Shown piece by piece: positions 1-17,977 of a DNA stretch of 64,000 nucleotides. The stretch comes from Euborellia annulipes (lineage: Eukaryota; Arthropoda; Insecta; Dermaptera; Anisolabididae): contig JAKCPI010003047.1 of NCBI GenBank assembly GCA_023213315.1, forward strand, positions 1 to 64,000, in the 5' to 3' direction. Numbering within the stretch: the stretch's first letter is position 1; every line of letters starts with the position of its first letter. Below the pieces are notes generated by a model, which worked only from the letters and a program-made list of their open reading frames with translations, searched no databases and was not told the origin of the DNA. The position numbers were made by a program, and so were the translations under genes.

Positions 1-226
1 ACGCTCCAGGGGGTGTCTAGCAAATATAAAATTTCAGCCTCGTAGCTCCATTTCATCATGGCCCAAATTAAGTTACACAATATACAGATAGACGGACACA
101 CAGACCATGTTGCGAAAATCACTTTTGGACTCAGAGCCCGAAACGTGTATAATTATCTAATTTTTCACACATGGATCCAATACTTTGTCCCTCTGTATAT
201 TAACATATATGGAGGTAAGAGAAAGT
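1..226 (+). repeat. Family A copy A1, right end
   Basis: Window starts inside the copy. Right half of family A ending in the terminal hairpin and GGTAAGAGAAAGTA. Lies in or beyond the 3' part of the esterase gene. Confidence 0.85.
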
Positions 227-432
227 AAAAAAAAAAAAAAGGATTATTTCCTTCCAAAAGAATCCTATTTAAAACTGTGTGCGGATTTGAGAAATATTTT
301 TGCGGAAAAATTAATGGGAAAATTAAATATACAGTACCCAATTATATTTTTCTTCAAAATTAGAATCTGATACCTCCCCATTCAAGTAGATTTGCTTTGA
401 TTTTATGATGTATTAATATGTTTGGAGCTTAC

Positions 433-7887
<7,455 letters not shown>

Positions 7888-8180
7888 TATAAATGATTTA
7901 TACATACTAAGTATTAATTAGGTAACTACTCTTTATCTAAAATTATTTTGTGAGAAATATTTTTATTTATATCTTTCAATTATCTCTTTTTATCAATCAT
8001 TTGTTTTTTATATCATATATCACACCACTTTTGAAATCAAGATTATATATTAAATAATATTGATTTTAAAATTGATCATAAGTTTTTGATAAAATTTGAT
8101 ATATACTTTTTATTTTACTATGATTTATATGTAAATTAGGTCCTCTTTGTTTGCTAGGAAACAACTAAAAAGGCAAACTT
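7888..8180. other. Esterase upstream region
   Basis: Would hold the 5' untranslated exon and promoter of the esterase. Very AT-rich; no clear TATA or initiator can be singled out. Confidence 0.3.
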
Positions 8181-8189
8181 ACAATTTTT

Positions 8190-8371
8190 CAATTAATTGC
8201 TTTAGAGTTGGAGAAGTCAGGAGTTCGCATCCCGTTTCATCAAAAATTTATTTCAACTGAATTGACTACCAATAAATTGGAATAAATAGAGACGGGGTCT
8301 AAATGGCTCCGATATCGAAAGGCCTTAAATAAATTAAAAAAAAAAATAAAATAAATAAATTTCTTTAAAAA
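8190..8371 (+). repeat. SINE (tRNA-derived, GGGGTCTAAATGG tail)
   Basis: Degenerate tRNA-like head (GAGTTCGCATCCCG resembles a B box) followed by a tail with GACGGGGTCTAAATGGC and an A-rich TAAA end. The same tail occurs at 31447-31500 and 37450-37495. Confidence 0.6.
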
Positions 8372-8402
8372 TACGCCTGCTCTTTTGAGTACTCCTATAA
8401 AA

Positions 8403-9027
8403 ATCTGGTGTGATATGGTAACACCGCACACAACTTTGTCTTTTTTTCTTCGGTAATTGAAAATTGTGTTCTGTGCTTGTCACCCCAGATTTTTTGTGTC
8501 AACATATATTTAGTTTCCGCCGGTATATTAAAATTCAGGTTGTAAAATTTATAAACATGGAGAAACATTTATATTCTGTTACCATGGCATCCATTTATTT
8601 CCTATGAAGTTGAAGAGTAAAGTGGTCTTCAAACAATTTTGAGAGCAAACTGAAAAAAGCATCTAAAAAAAATGATTTTTGAATTCTAATCAAAATCGTT
8701 AGGGCAAATTTTGAGAAAATCGAAAAAAAAAACAACTGAAAAAGTGCATCAGTAAAGTACTAGTACTTTTTGGGTTATTTTGTTCAAAAGCTTCGTCTTA
8801 CGTCCCAGGGGGGGGGTGCCTAACTTAATTATAAAATTTCAACCTCCTCCTCTTTTTGTTCTCGAGATATTTTGTTCAGTCAGACAGGCAGACCATAGAC
8901 CCCCACTTTTTTGGACTCAGTGGGATTTCAAAACGCGTATGACCATCAAAATCACTATATCAAATTTTAGTCATGAAGCCAATCCTTTCTCTCTATAGAT
9001 ATATTACATATATAGGTAAGATAAAGT
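8403..9027 (+). repeat. Family A copy A4, nearly full length
   Basis: Both terminal hairpins recognisable though diverged (GATAAAGTA at the right end). X-box site mutated to GTTACCATGGCATC at 8579-8592. Confidence 0.9.
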
Positions 9028-9161
9028 AAAATTCTATTTAATTGGAGAATGAAATAACATTGCTTACATTATCATCCCCACTAAGATCCTAATATAACTA
9101 CTGTATATAGATATACTTTTCCATGTGTTCTAATTCTTGTTTTTTCTTGTCTAAAGGTCAG

Positions 9162-9267
9162 GAGTTTCCTGGAGTTCAGCACCTGGCTCTCATCAGTTGT
9201 TTAAGAGAGCCAACCCAGTAACGTCTCGTCCATGCCAGTTATCTTCATACCCCTGTTCTCTTACATG
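9162..9267 (+). CDS. Candidate internal exon of an unidentified gene
   Basis: Open frame GVSWSSAPGSHQLFKRAN.. with balanced base composition in AT-rich surroundings, an AG acceptor at 9160-9161 and a strong donor GTAAGT at 9268. It ends on TG, and the exon proposed at 19666 starts with G, so the two join in phase (TGG). No family recognised. Could equally be part of a non-coding transcript. Confidence 0.35.
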
Positions 9268-9428
9268 GTAAGTATTTCTCCAATTTGTTTATTAATCTAT
9301 AGTTTTAATTTATTCTTTAAACTATATATTCTCTAAAACAATCTTTGAGAATGATAAAATAAAATTTTAATGAAATAATTCATTTTCTTTTACTTATGAA
9401 CGAGATAGATAATACAACATAAACAAAA

Positions 9429-10061
9429 ACTTGTGTGACTGTCAGCACACATTTCTCTTACCGAAGGTAAGAGAAAGGTGTGGGGTGCTTGTCTTCCCAC
9501 ACATTTTGTTGGGTTTTGATGTTTCTTTCCGTCCGCACAGAAGAAAACATATGAAAAGATAAAAAATATAGGAGGGGGGAAATATTTATATTTTGTTACC
9601 ATGGCAACCATTTCTCCTATCTTCCCTATGAAGTACAAGAGTAAAGTGGTCTTCAGAAGATTTCAATGACAAAATGAGAATATACATTTTAAAGAGCATC
9701 TAAAAAATAATTGATTTTTGAATTTTAAAAAAATCGTTGGAGCGAATTTTGAGAAAAAACTACATCAGTAAAGTACTAGTACTCTTTGGCCGATTTTGAT
9801 TAAAAGCTTATTTTCACGCTCCAGGGGGGTGTCTAACTTAAATATAAAATTTCAACCTCCTAGCTCAATTGCTCAATGCTTTAAATTGAACACAGACCCA
9901 CCACACACACACAGACAGACCATGTCGCGAAAACGACTTTTTGGATTCAGGGGACCTCAAAACGTGAAGATCCATCAAAATCTCGACATCGAATTTTTGA
10001 CATGAATCCAATACTTTCTCTCTATATATATATTACATATATACATAGGTAAGAGAAAGTA
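9429..10061 (+). repeat. Family A copy A5
   Basis: Full-length but with a shortened left hairpin. X-box at 9595-9608. Directly followed by A6 in the same orientation; both begin with the same bases ACAAAAACTTGTGTGACTGT, pointing to tandem duplication. Confidence 0.9.
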
Positions 10062-10067
10062 ACAAAA

Positions 10068-10385
10068 ACTTGTGTGACTGTCGCACACTTCTCTTACCAA
10101 ATATTTATATTTTGTTACCATGGCAACCATTTCTCCTATCTTTCCTATCAAGTACAAGGAGTAAAGTGGTCTTCAGAAGATTTCAATGACAAAATGAGAA
10201 TATACGTTTTAAAGAGCATCTAAAAAATAATTGATTTTTGAATTTTAATCAAAATCGTTGGAACGAATTTTGAGAAAAACTACATCAGTAAAGTACTAGT
10301 ACTTTTTGGCCGATTTTGATTAAAAGCTTATTTTCATGCTCCAGGGGGGTGTCTAACTTAAATATAAAATTTCAACCCTCCTAGC
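10068..10385 (+). repeat. Family A copy A6, cut by the next element
   Basis: Left hairpin half deleted, X-box at 10114-10127, stops where the TAGGGATGAAACGATAC inverted repeat begins. Confidence 0.88.
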
Positions 10386-10569
10386 TAGGGATGAAACGAT
10401 ACCACTGAGGTATCGATACTTTTACTCGGTACTGGTATCGGTTGCAAAGTATCGAGTACCTACTCGGTATCGATTGAAAAGTATCGATACTTACTCGTAT
10501 CGATCAATTTTTTCGTACAATTAAAGATATGCAAAAATAGCAGTAAGTACTGATGTTATTTTATCGTAT

Positions 10570-10915
10570 AAAACAAGATTCCCAGGGACTTTGCGGCCAG
10601 GAGATTAAATAAAAATCTTTTATTTAATTTCTATTTGCTGACGTTTCGGTCACCAACCACGACCTTCATCATCAGAGACCTCTGAGTAGCAAGTATATGA
10701 TAATATTTTTGTACATATCAAAGTAAAAGAAATTGTATATTTTTAATTGCAATGAATATTAAAATACCTAAAATCGTGTATAATTGACAATATTTGCACT
10801 GATGAAGGTCGTGATTGGAGTTCGAAACGTCGGCAAATAGAAATTATAATAAATAAAAAATTTTTTATTCAATCTCCTGGCTGCAAAGTCCCTGCGAATT
10901 TTGATTAAATCTCCA
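10570..10915. repeat. Inner inverted repeat with hammerhead-like cores
   Basis: Arms near 10570-10690 and 10795-10915. Each contains CGAAACGTC, a CTGATGA core and TAAATAAA next to it, the same plan as at 1541-1857. Confidence 0.65.
10640..10675 (-). ncRNA. Hammerhead-ribozyme-like motif
   Basis: Minus strand: CTGATGA, three extra bases, stem II GGTC/GACC, GAAAC, then GTC as the expected cleavage triplet with a two-base stem III. The plus-strand partner at 10799-10831 has the core CTGATGA..GAAACGTC but a worse stem II. Confidence 0.4.
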
Positions 10916-10939
10916 CAGGCATAAAACATCAAGTTCTTG

Positions 10940-10972
<33 letters not shown>

Positions 10973-11301
10973 GACGACTAAGAAAAAATTCAGTTCTAGC
11001 GGTACTATCCAAAAATAATTTTTCAAGGTGTTTCCCTATTAAACACTCCTATACTGAAAATTAAAAAAATATAGTGGTAAAAACATTTCCACTTATTTCT
11101 ATTATAAACAAGAACAAATGGACGTAAATGTTCTTCCGGCCTAACTAATCATCGCGTACGAGGACCGAGTATCGATACGAGTATTTTTGACCGATACTTA
11201 CTTGGTACTCGATTCCAAAGTATCGATTCTAAAAGTACTTGGTATCGAAAGAAAAGTATCGAGTAAGTACTTGTATTTACTCGTATCGTTTCATCCCTAG
11301 A

Positions 11302-11458
11302 TATAGTATTAGCCTATATTTATATATTTTTATGCTTTTATAAAAGATACATAATATATAATAACATTTATAAAGTATTTATTGTTAAAAGATCAATGAA
11401 AATCAACCAAATGCATTAAATATTATTAGCTACCATTCTGACATCTCTTGGCAAATTT
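11302..11458 (+). repeat. Family C fragment
   Basis: Matches the right-hand third of family C (GATATAGTATTAGCC through CATCTCTTGGCAAA). Confidence 0.8.
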
Positions 11459-11460
11459 TG

Positions 11461-12290
11461 TAATTTGTTGTTAATTCAAGAGGGTGGACTCTCTACACGT
11501 GTACTCCAAACACATTCTGTGTATCCGAGACTTCTCCAGTACCTTTGTTCGCGCTCTGTCCAGATAGAATAGTGAGCCAGAACTCAGAGCAAAAGCTTGA
11601 AACCCTAAAGGCTACTTTGGCAATAAATTCACTGCAGTCTCAACGAATGCTCAAGAGATTTTCTAGATTGGCCAGCGAATCGTCCCTCCTTCTCTCTGAG
11701 AGACTCCTTTGACCAAACAGACTTATGAACTCCATATACGGAACTATAGTTCCTCAGAGTCCAACCTCTCTAAAGAAAAGAAACCTTAAGAATTTTTCTG
11801 GACACCCTCAACCAACAGGGCCGTCTTAAGAAATTCCGCGCCCGTGGGCTACTAGAAATAACGCGCCCCTCTTCCTAAGAAAATACACAGAATGGCAAAT
11901 GGGAGCGGGGTGTCCGGAAAAGTTATACAAAAGTATCAGTTAAATATTTTAAGAAAGTGTTTTAATTTAAAAATAAGTAAAAAATGAAAAATGAATTTTT
12001 ATAAAACTAATAAATAAATGACTAATAACTAAATAACTAATAAGAACAAAAACATATAGATATTGCCGCCCCCAAAAGGCTTGCGCCCTGGGGGCTATAG
12101 CCCATTTAGCCCTGTGGTTAGGGCCCCCCTTCAACCAAGTCAACTTTAATTTTAGTTGAAGAGCTAGTCAAGTTCTTACCAACGAATAATACAACTTTTT
12201 ATAAGGTGTCTTTCCTAAAACTGTTGTTGCTATTCGTCTTAATAAAGCCAAGTACTATTAATATATGCCTTATGAACAATATTTTTAATG
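11461..12290 (+). pseudogene. Degraded coding relic, unidentified
   Basis: After a TAA at 11461 a frame runs about 84 codons (including CPDRIVSQNSEQKLETLKAT and LQSQRMLKRFSRLASESS) to one TGA near 11711, then stays open to 11815 (PNRLMNSIYGTIVPQ, SLKKRNLKNFSGHPQP). A 315-bp element interrupts it there, and past it another frame continues (VEELVKFLPTNNTTFYK) to about 12290. Codon-like composition stands out from the surroundings. Probably an old transposon or retroelement protein; I cannot name it. Confidence 0.4.
11816..12130. mobile_element. Short element inserted in the coding relic
   Basis: Starts CAGGGCCGTCTTAAG and ends in a G/C-rich stretch, with an exact 8-bp duplication TCAACCAA at 11808-11815 and 12131-12138. 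The duplication size fits hAT, though the ends are only partly inverted. Confidence 0.7.
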
Positions 12291-12294
12291 TGCT

Positions 12295-13286
12295 TATGAA
12301 GATTTAGGTACATTTATTAACTACAATCTCCATATAGTACAGTGTAATTAGGTCTAAAAAAAGTATCACAGGAGTGAAGTTAGCCCGGCAATCCTTTGAC
12401 ATTTTGAAACGTCAGTTTGCGAGAAAATCATTGTGTGGTTTTATGAAACCACGATGCAAGTGAAACTTTTTTCGGATCATAGGGGTTTAACTGAAAATTA
12501 TTCAATTAAGGTTATTAAAATTGCGTTTTTAATCTTAACTTAATAATTAGAAAATGGGAATGATAATGGGAAATCAATAGAGGCATATTAAAAACTGTGA
12601 ACAGTATTTATTTAGTAATTAGCCTTCGGCGGGCGGCACGTCTAGCCAGGAGGGCTTCGCCCCCCTGGATTATATCTATACAGTATATATAGATTGAAGA
12701 TTTGAATATTTTAAATTATTTTAAATTAAAAATTATATTTTATCAATTTAAAAATTGAATTATTAAATCTCACAATTATTTTCTTATAATTCGTTATATA
12801 TATTAAATTTCAACTTTCTTATTTTTGTCGTCACGGATTGTGACGTCATGACTTGTAGCGTCACGGTTCTTGACGTCTCGGCTTAAACGCGATATGCTGA
12901 TAGAAGAGCCAAAAATTTTGAGAGGATATAATAAAAGTTTCACTTTAAAAAATATCGTAAAATGGAAAAAAAAAATGTAACTGACAACATCCCATGCTGT
13001 CTGATGAATATTTATTTAAATCATTTGGATACCAAATAGTATAAATTAATGAGACAAAATAAATTAATTTATTTTTCATTCATTATATTTTAAAACAAAT
13101 TTCAAAGAAGTGCATTCAGAATGGGAGGGGAAAGAGGAGTGCAAAACTTATAAAATAATGATAGCCTTAAATCAGAAAAATAAATTTTTGTAAAATACAA
13201 ACCAATTCTATACACCTCAGAGTCCCAAAAAAAAAAACCTTTCCTTGAATGACCTATAGAATTGGTTTCTATTTTATTTTATAAAA
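12295..13286. other. Intergenic stretch with small repeat pieces
   Basis: Holds a GC-rich hairpin piece (about 12620-12665), a segment shared with 25455-25512 (CATGCTGATAGAAGAGCC-like, near 12885-12910) and a SINE tail CATTTGGATACCAAATAG at 13022-13039. No gene seen. Confidence 0.5.
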
Positions 13287-13390
13287 ATCTGGTGTGACTG
13301 GCGCACAGCACACAACTTTCTCTTACCCTTCGGCAAGACGTCCGTGCTTGTCACACCATATTTTTTGTGTCGACATATATCTAGTTTCCC
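13287..13390 (+). repeat. Family A fragment A7 (left hairpin only)
   Basis: Left terminal hairpin plus about 25 bases, then unrelated sequence. Confidence 0.85.
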
Positions 13391-13488
13391 AAAGCACTTT
13401 AGTTAACTTGATTACTTGCATTTTATAAGTAAAAAGTAAAAAAGGAAAAAAAGTCAATTGATTCAAAATTTCCATAGGCACTGTGTAT

Positions 13489-14132
13489 TACTTTCTCTTA
13501 CCTCTATATATGTTAATATATAGAGAGAGAAAGTATTGGATTCATGTCAAAAATTCGATGTCGAGATTTCGATGGATCTTCACGTTTTGAGGTCCCCTGA
13601 ATCCAAAAAAGTGGTTTTCGCGACATGGTCTGTTTGTGAACAAAATATCTCAAGAACGAAAAGAGCTAGGAAGTTGAAATTTTATATTTAAGTTAGGCAC
13701 CTCCATGGGACGTAACACGAAGCTTTTGAACAAAATCGACCAAAAAGTACTAGTACTTTACTGATGCACTTTTTCAGTTTTTTTCGATTTTCTCTAAATT
13801 CGCTCCAATGATTTTTTTTTAAATTCAAAAATCAATTATTTTTTAGATTCTCTTTAAAATGTATATTCTCATTTTGTGATTGAAATCTTCTGAAGTCCAC
13901 TTTACTCTTGTACTCCATAGAAAAGATAGGAGAAATGGTTGCCATGGTAACAAAATATAAATATTTTCACATATAAATTTAAAAATTAAAATAAATTTAA
14001 ATCCAATGTACCCTACTGTCGGAAACTAAATACATGTTGACACAAAAAATCTGGTGTGACAAGCACAGTACACAACTTTCGATTACCGAAGGTAAGAGAA
14101 AGTTGTGTGCTGTGCGACCAGTCACACCAGAT
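13489..14132 (-). repeat. Family A copy A8, full length
   Basis: One of the best copies. Right hairpin at 13489-13535, X-box GTTGCCATGGTAAC at 13938-13951, left hairpin at 14045-14132. Confidence 0.95.
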
Positions 14133-14402
14133 TTTTTAAATGTTGACTTTATAAAATAAACTATGGTTAATTTTCAAAATTCTAATCTCATATTTGGATA
14201 TTTTATACACAATAGAGAATCCTAAATAAATATAAAATTTCATAAGAATTGGAAAAAATTTTTCTAAATGTGAAAAAAGTTCTAAGGGGGGTTCCAAAGG
14301 GGACCGGGACCCTTTTTGAATCGAAATTAACATGCAAATCCCGATAGGGATTCAACATTGGCTCTATGGAAGGAAAATGAATTTGAAAAATCTGAAATAC
14401 TA

Positions 14403-15452
14403 CACTGTAAAAAAAATTTCGATGATTTTACAATTTTTTTGTTGTAAGCAAATTTCCAAGACCAATAGATACTAAATTTACAATACAGTTGAATTATATT
14501 TTTACAAAACTCTTTGCAAAAATCGTTTACAAATGTGTGGTAATTTTACTAATATTTAACAATTTTCGAGTCCAAATGTCTGGTAATTTTACCAATATTT
14601 AGCAATTTTCGAGTCCAAATTTGGTAATTTTACTAATATTTAGCAATTTTACAATCCAAATGTGTGGTAATTTTACAAATATTTAGCAATTTTACAATCC
14701 AAATGTTTGTAATTTTACTAATATTTAGAAAAAGAAAAAAAATTTACGACTGGACCCATAGGTTATTGACCTTTAGGGGACGTCTCTACCTGAATGGAGT
14801 GAAATAAATATTTTTATTTAATGAAAAATTCCTCCCGGATTTGAACACTGACCTTTTTTGTAGAAGTCTTGCTGCCTAGTCCATTTGACCATCGAATCAC
14901 CTGTTAACTAATTATCTATCTCTGCTATTTGGCATTCAAGTATGACCTCATTGAAAACTATTTTTACTAAATAATAAAATAAAAAATAAACTTAAAGTTA
15001 TCATAATATTATTATTTTTTGTATTATTATAACTTAAATAAATCCTTATAGTGCCAAAAATGTCTTTATTAAGAAAGCTAAAAAGCAGTCGAAACAAAGT
15101 CGGCCATGTTGACCTTCTCAGAGAGACTTAAAAGGAAAATTACAATACCCTTGTATTGTAAAATTAGAAACCTTTTTGTAAAATTACAAACCCTTTTCTA
15201 AAATTACAAACCGTGTTCTAAAATTACAATGCCGTTGTATTGTAAAATTAGAAATCGTATGGTAAAATTACAATATTTACTCTAATTTTCCAAGAGAATT
15301 GTAATTTTAAAATGTTTTTTGGTTGTAAAAATTTTTTGAATGCATAGATTTGTAAATTTAGTATACAAATGTATGGTAGTTATCATTTACAAGGAAAATT
15401 TGTAAATTTACTATACTAAAACATACTAAAATTAAAATTTTTTTTTACAGTG
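14403..15452. mobile_element. TA-flanked element with CACTGTAAAAAAA ends and internal tandem arrays
   Basis: Ends CACTGTAAAAAAAATTT and AAATTTTTTTTTACAGTG are inverted and each abuts TA. Inside are about five ~50-bp tandem units (14533-14727) and a ~21-bp array built on TTGTAAAATTACAAACC (15125-15280). No transposase frame; a tRNA-like SINE lies in the middle. Confidence 0.7.
14831..14903 (-). repeat. tRNA-derived SINE head
   Basis: Minus strand shows an A-box-like TGGTCAAATGG and a B-box-like GTGTTCAAATCC with a T-arm stem ending CCGGGAGG. Not a sound cloverleaf, so a SINE or tRNA pseudogene rather than a working tRNA. Confidence 0.55.
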
Positions 15453-15555
15453 TACATCAGTAAAGTGTACTTCAAACAATCGAAAAATTTTATTTGTATA
15501 TACTTTTTAATGGGCATATAAAAAATTGTTGATTTATATGAATTTTAATCTAAAA

Positions 15556-15655
15556 ATCTGGTGTAACTGGTCGCACAACACATGAGATGTGTTCTGTTCT
15601 TGTTAGACCAGAGTTTTTGTGTCGACTTATATTTAGATTCCGACAGTACGGTACA
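15556..15655 (+). repeat. Family A fragment A9 (left hairpin)
   Basis: Left hairpin and the first bases after it, diverged. Confidence 0.8.
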
Positions 15656-15758
15656 TGGAATGAGTGGCCGAAACGTTGTAATTTTAACAAATAATCCATA
15701 GTTAAACCGAAAATCATCTTTTACTAATAAAACTAAAAAATATATGCCTACAGAAAAA

Positions 15759-15837
15759 ATCTAGTGTGACAGCACAGAACACAATTTTCGTTCAGAGTAA
15801 GAGTAAGTTTTGAGCTGTGCGACCAGTCACACTAGAT
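15759..15837 (-). repeat. Family A fragment A10 (left hairpin, inverted)
   Basis: Solo left hairpin, inverted relative to A9; the two enclose a Penelope-like piece with CGAAACGTT near 15660. Confidence 0.8.
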
Positions 15838-15839
15838 TT

Positions 15840-16960
15840 TTTAATTATAAATACCATATGTACTTAGGGTATATCCTTTGTCCAAGAAAGAGACTACGAG
15901 GATCCGTTATTCTTAATTGAATTTGAAGTTTATTTATAAGCCTATTTGGACCGCAGCTTCCTTTGAACTTTTCTATATCTGTCAGGCCAGTGAATAAGTG
16001 GTCAAGTCGATTTTTGTCCAAAATAAGTTAAGTGCCTAAGAGAAACAGGAAAGTCTTTTCTTCGTTGTATTTATGTGGGCACGTTACGTGGTGGCTCTAA
16101 AAGTAGTTTTTGGAAGTCAATCCAAATCTAGCTTTGTAGACTTTAAAAATCGTGCCCTGACAAAATCGACTTAACCACTTACTCACTGGGCTGACATATA
16201 GACAAGGCCTACAATTTCGAACGTTAAAGGTGAACAATAATATACATTCGGTTGGTGGGTGTTTTTGTTGACATTTTAAGGTCTCTTCTTATCTGCCTAC
16301 TTTTTGTTTGTCTATTTGAATTCTCCAAAAAATAAATAAATAAATAAATCAAGATGACTCACATAGATTTCCCCTAAATTTTTTTATTTATTTCCTTATC
16401 AAACTCGAGCTGCTTGTCGAAATTTAATATGACTTCCTGTATCCCCTCCGCCCCCCCCCCCCCCCCTGAATCAAAATGAAGCCCTTTCTTATCAATCACT
16501 CACTATCTAACCATATATAAACATACACAATGTGTATGCCTTATTATATTAAATTGAATAATTTTTTTTTTGCTCTTTTTTTTGGATCGATAGTTTTACT
16601 AAAAGAATTTCCCAGTCTAATAAAAAAAAAATTCTCTAGAACATTCTGAACAAACGTGATATAGCGTGTTGTATATATATTGTATATATATTATTTTCCA
16701 ACACTGCGTGACAGCATACTTTTTTTATTATAATTTGTCTCACGTGTGTATAAGAATGACATCATCCATGACATCAGTGATGACGTCAAAAAGTTTTGAT
16801 CTATAATAGAATTGTTTTGAATAAATAATTAAAATAATATTAGAGGTTACTATTGATTATATGATATAATATTCTATTCATATATATAAATTTATACAAT
16901 ATAATATAAACAAATTTCTTTAGGCTATGAAATAAAAATTCTTGATTTTTTATTTGTATA
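15840..16960. other. Unassigned intergenic stretch
   Basis: AT-rich with homopolymers (C run near 16450-16466), TATA-rich runs and no supported gene. Penelope-like pieces follow at about 16965-16990 and 17070-17110. Confidence 0.4.
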
Positions 16961-17228
16961 TGATACAACGTTTCGGCCACTCATTCTGTGTCCCTATTCA
17001 TAGATATCCAATCACAAAGCGTCTTACATCTAGAGATCTACTCTGAAATCTTAACTGAAATTGTATACTTGACGAGGGCACACAATCCGAAATGTTGTAT
17101 CTTATACAAATCAACCACAGTTACCCTAAATCAAGTTAATACAAGCACTATCTCTTTAGGTAGACTATTACTGGAATTGTACAGTACATATTTTCTATAA
17201 ACTTATCTAAAGCAGAGTCATGTGCTTA

Positions 17229-17655
17229 GGGTGGCCCTTATTTTGAAAAAGGAGGAATTTTATCAACCTCCACGAGAAAATTGGTTTCAAAAAAGTCAAA
17301 AAAATGAGCCCTGAATTTTAGCACGGGTTTTAAATGAGCTTTTCTGACAATAATAGACTTTCAAACATTACAAAAAAGTGAAAAAATAAATTTTTGACAG
17401 CAAATTCGAGCTCAGCTACCCCAAAACGTAAGTGTAGCAAGTTTCATAATTTTACAAAGAAATTTCTAAAAATTACATTCGAAAGTCTATTATTGTCAGA
17501 AAAGACCATTTAAAACTGGTGTTAAATTTCAACTGCTTACCGGCACGTGTTATTTTGCTTGAAAAATCTGAAAGGACTCATTTTTTTGATATTCCAAACT
17601 AATTTTCGGGTGGAGGTTAATAAAATACCATCTTTTTTTAAAATAATGGCCACCC
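17229..17655. mobile_element. TA-flanked MITE with GGGTGGCC ends
   Basis: Ends GGGTGGCC..GGCCACCC with TA directly outside both. Arms stay alignable for well over 100 bases each (AATAATAGACTTTC inner match). Tc1/mariner-type size and target. Confidence 0.75.
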
Positions 17656-17730
17656 TAATGCAGCTATTTAGAAATAGATACAAATTATTGGCACCTGCTT
17701 AATTGTGTAGTATTAATCGTGAGTGGAGTC

Positions 17731-17977
17731 TTTGGTCGATTTTGTTCAAAAGCTTCGTGTCACGTCCCATGGGGGAGCTTAACTTAAATATAAAATTACA
17801 ACTTCCTAGCTCTTTTCGTTCTTGAGATATTTTGTTCACAGATACACACACAGACCATGTCGCGAAAGCCACTTTTTTTGATTCAGGGGACCTCAAAACG
17901 TGTATATCCATCAAAATCTCGGCATCGAATTTTTGACATGAATCTAATACTTTCTCTCTATATATAATTAACATACA
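17731..17977 (+). repeat. Family A copy A11, left portion of a split copy
   Basis: Runs from the middle of family A into its right hairpin and is broken in the loop by a retrotransposon; the missing tail resumes at 19413-19436. Confidence 0.9.

Larger units (their letters stand above)
10386..11299. mobile_element. hAT-like non-autonomous element with TAGGGATGAAACGATAC ends
   Basis: Ends are inverted copies rich in TATCGATAC/GTATCGATA. No matching 8-bp duplication: family A lies left and family C right. Holds an inner Penelope-like inverted repeat. Confidence 0.65.

Noticed and set aside
185..370. Missing C-terminal esterase exon left of 433
   Set aside because: No acceptor followed by the expected NP..W..Y sequence on the minus strand; the region is the family A right end and AT-rich sequence.
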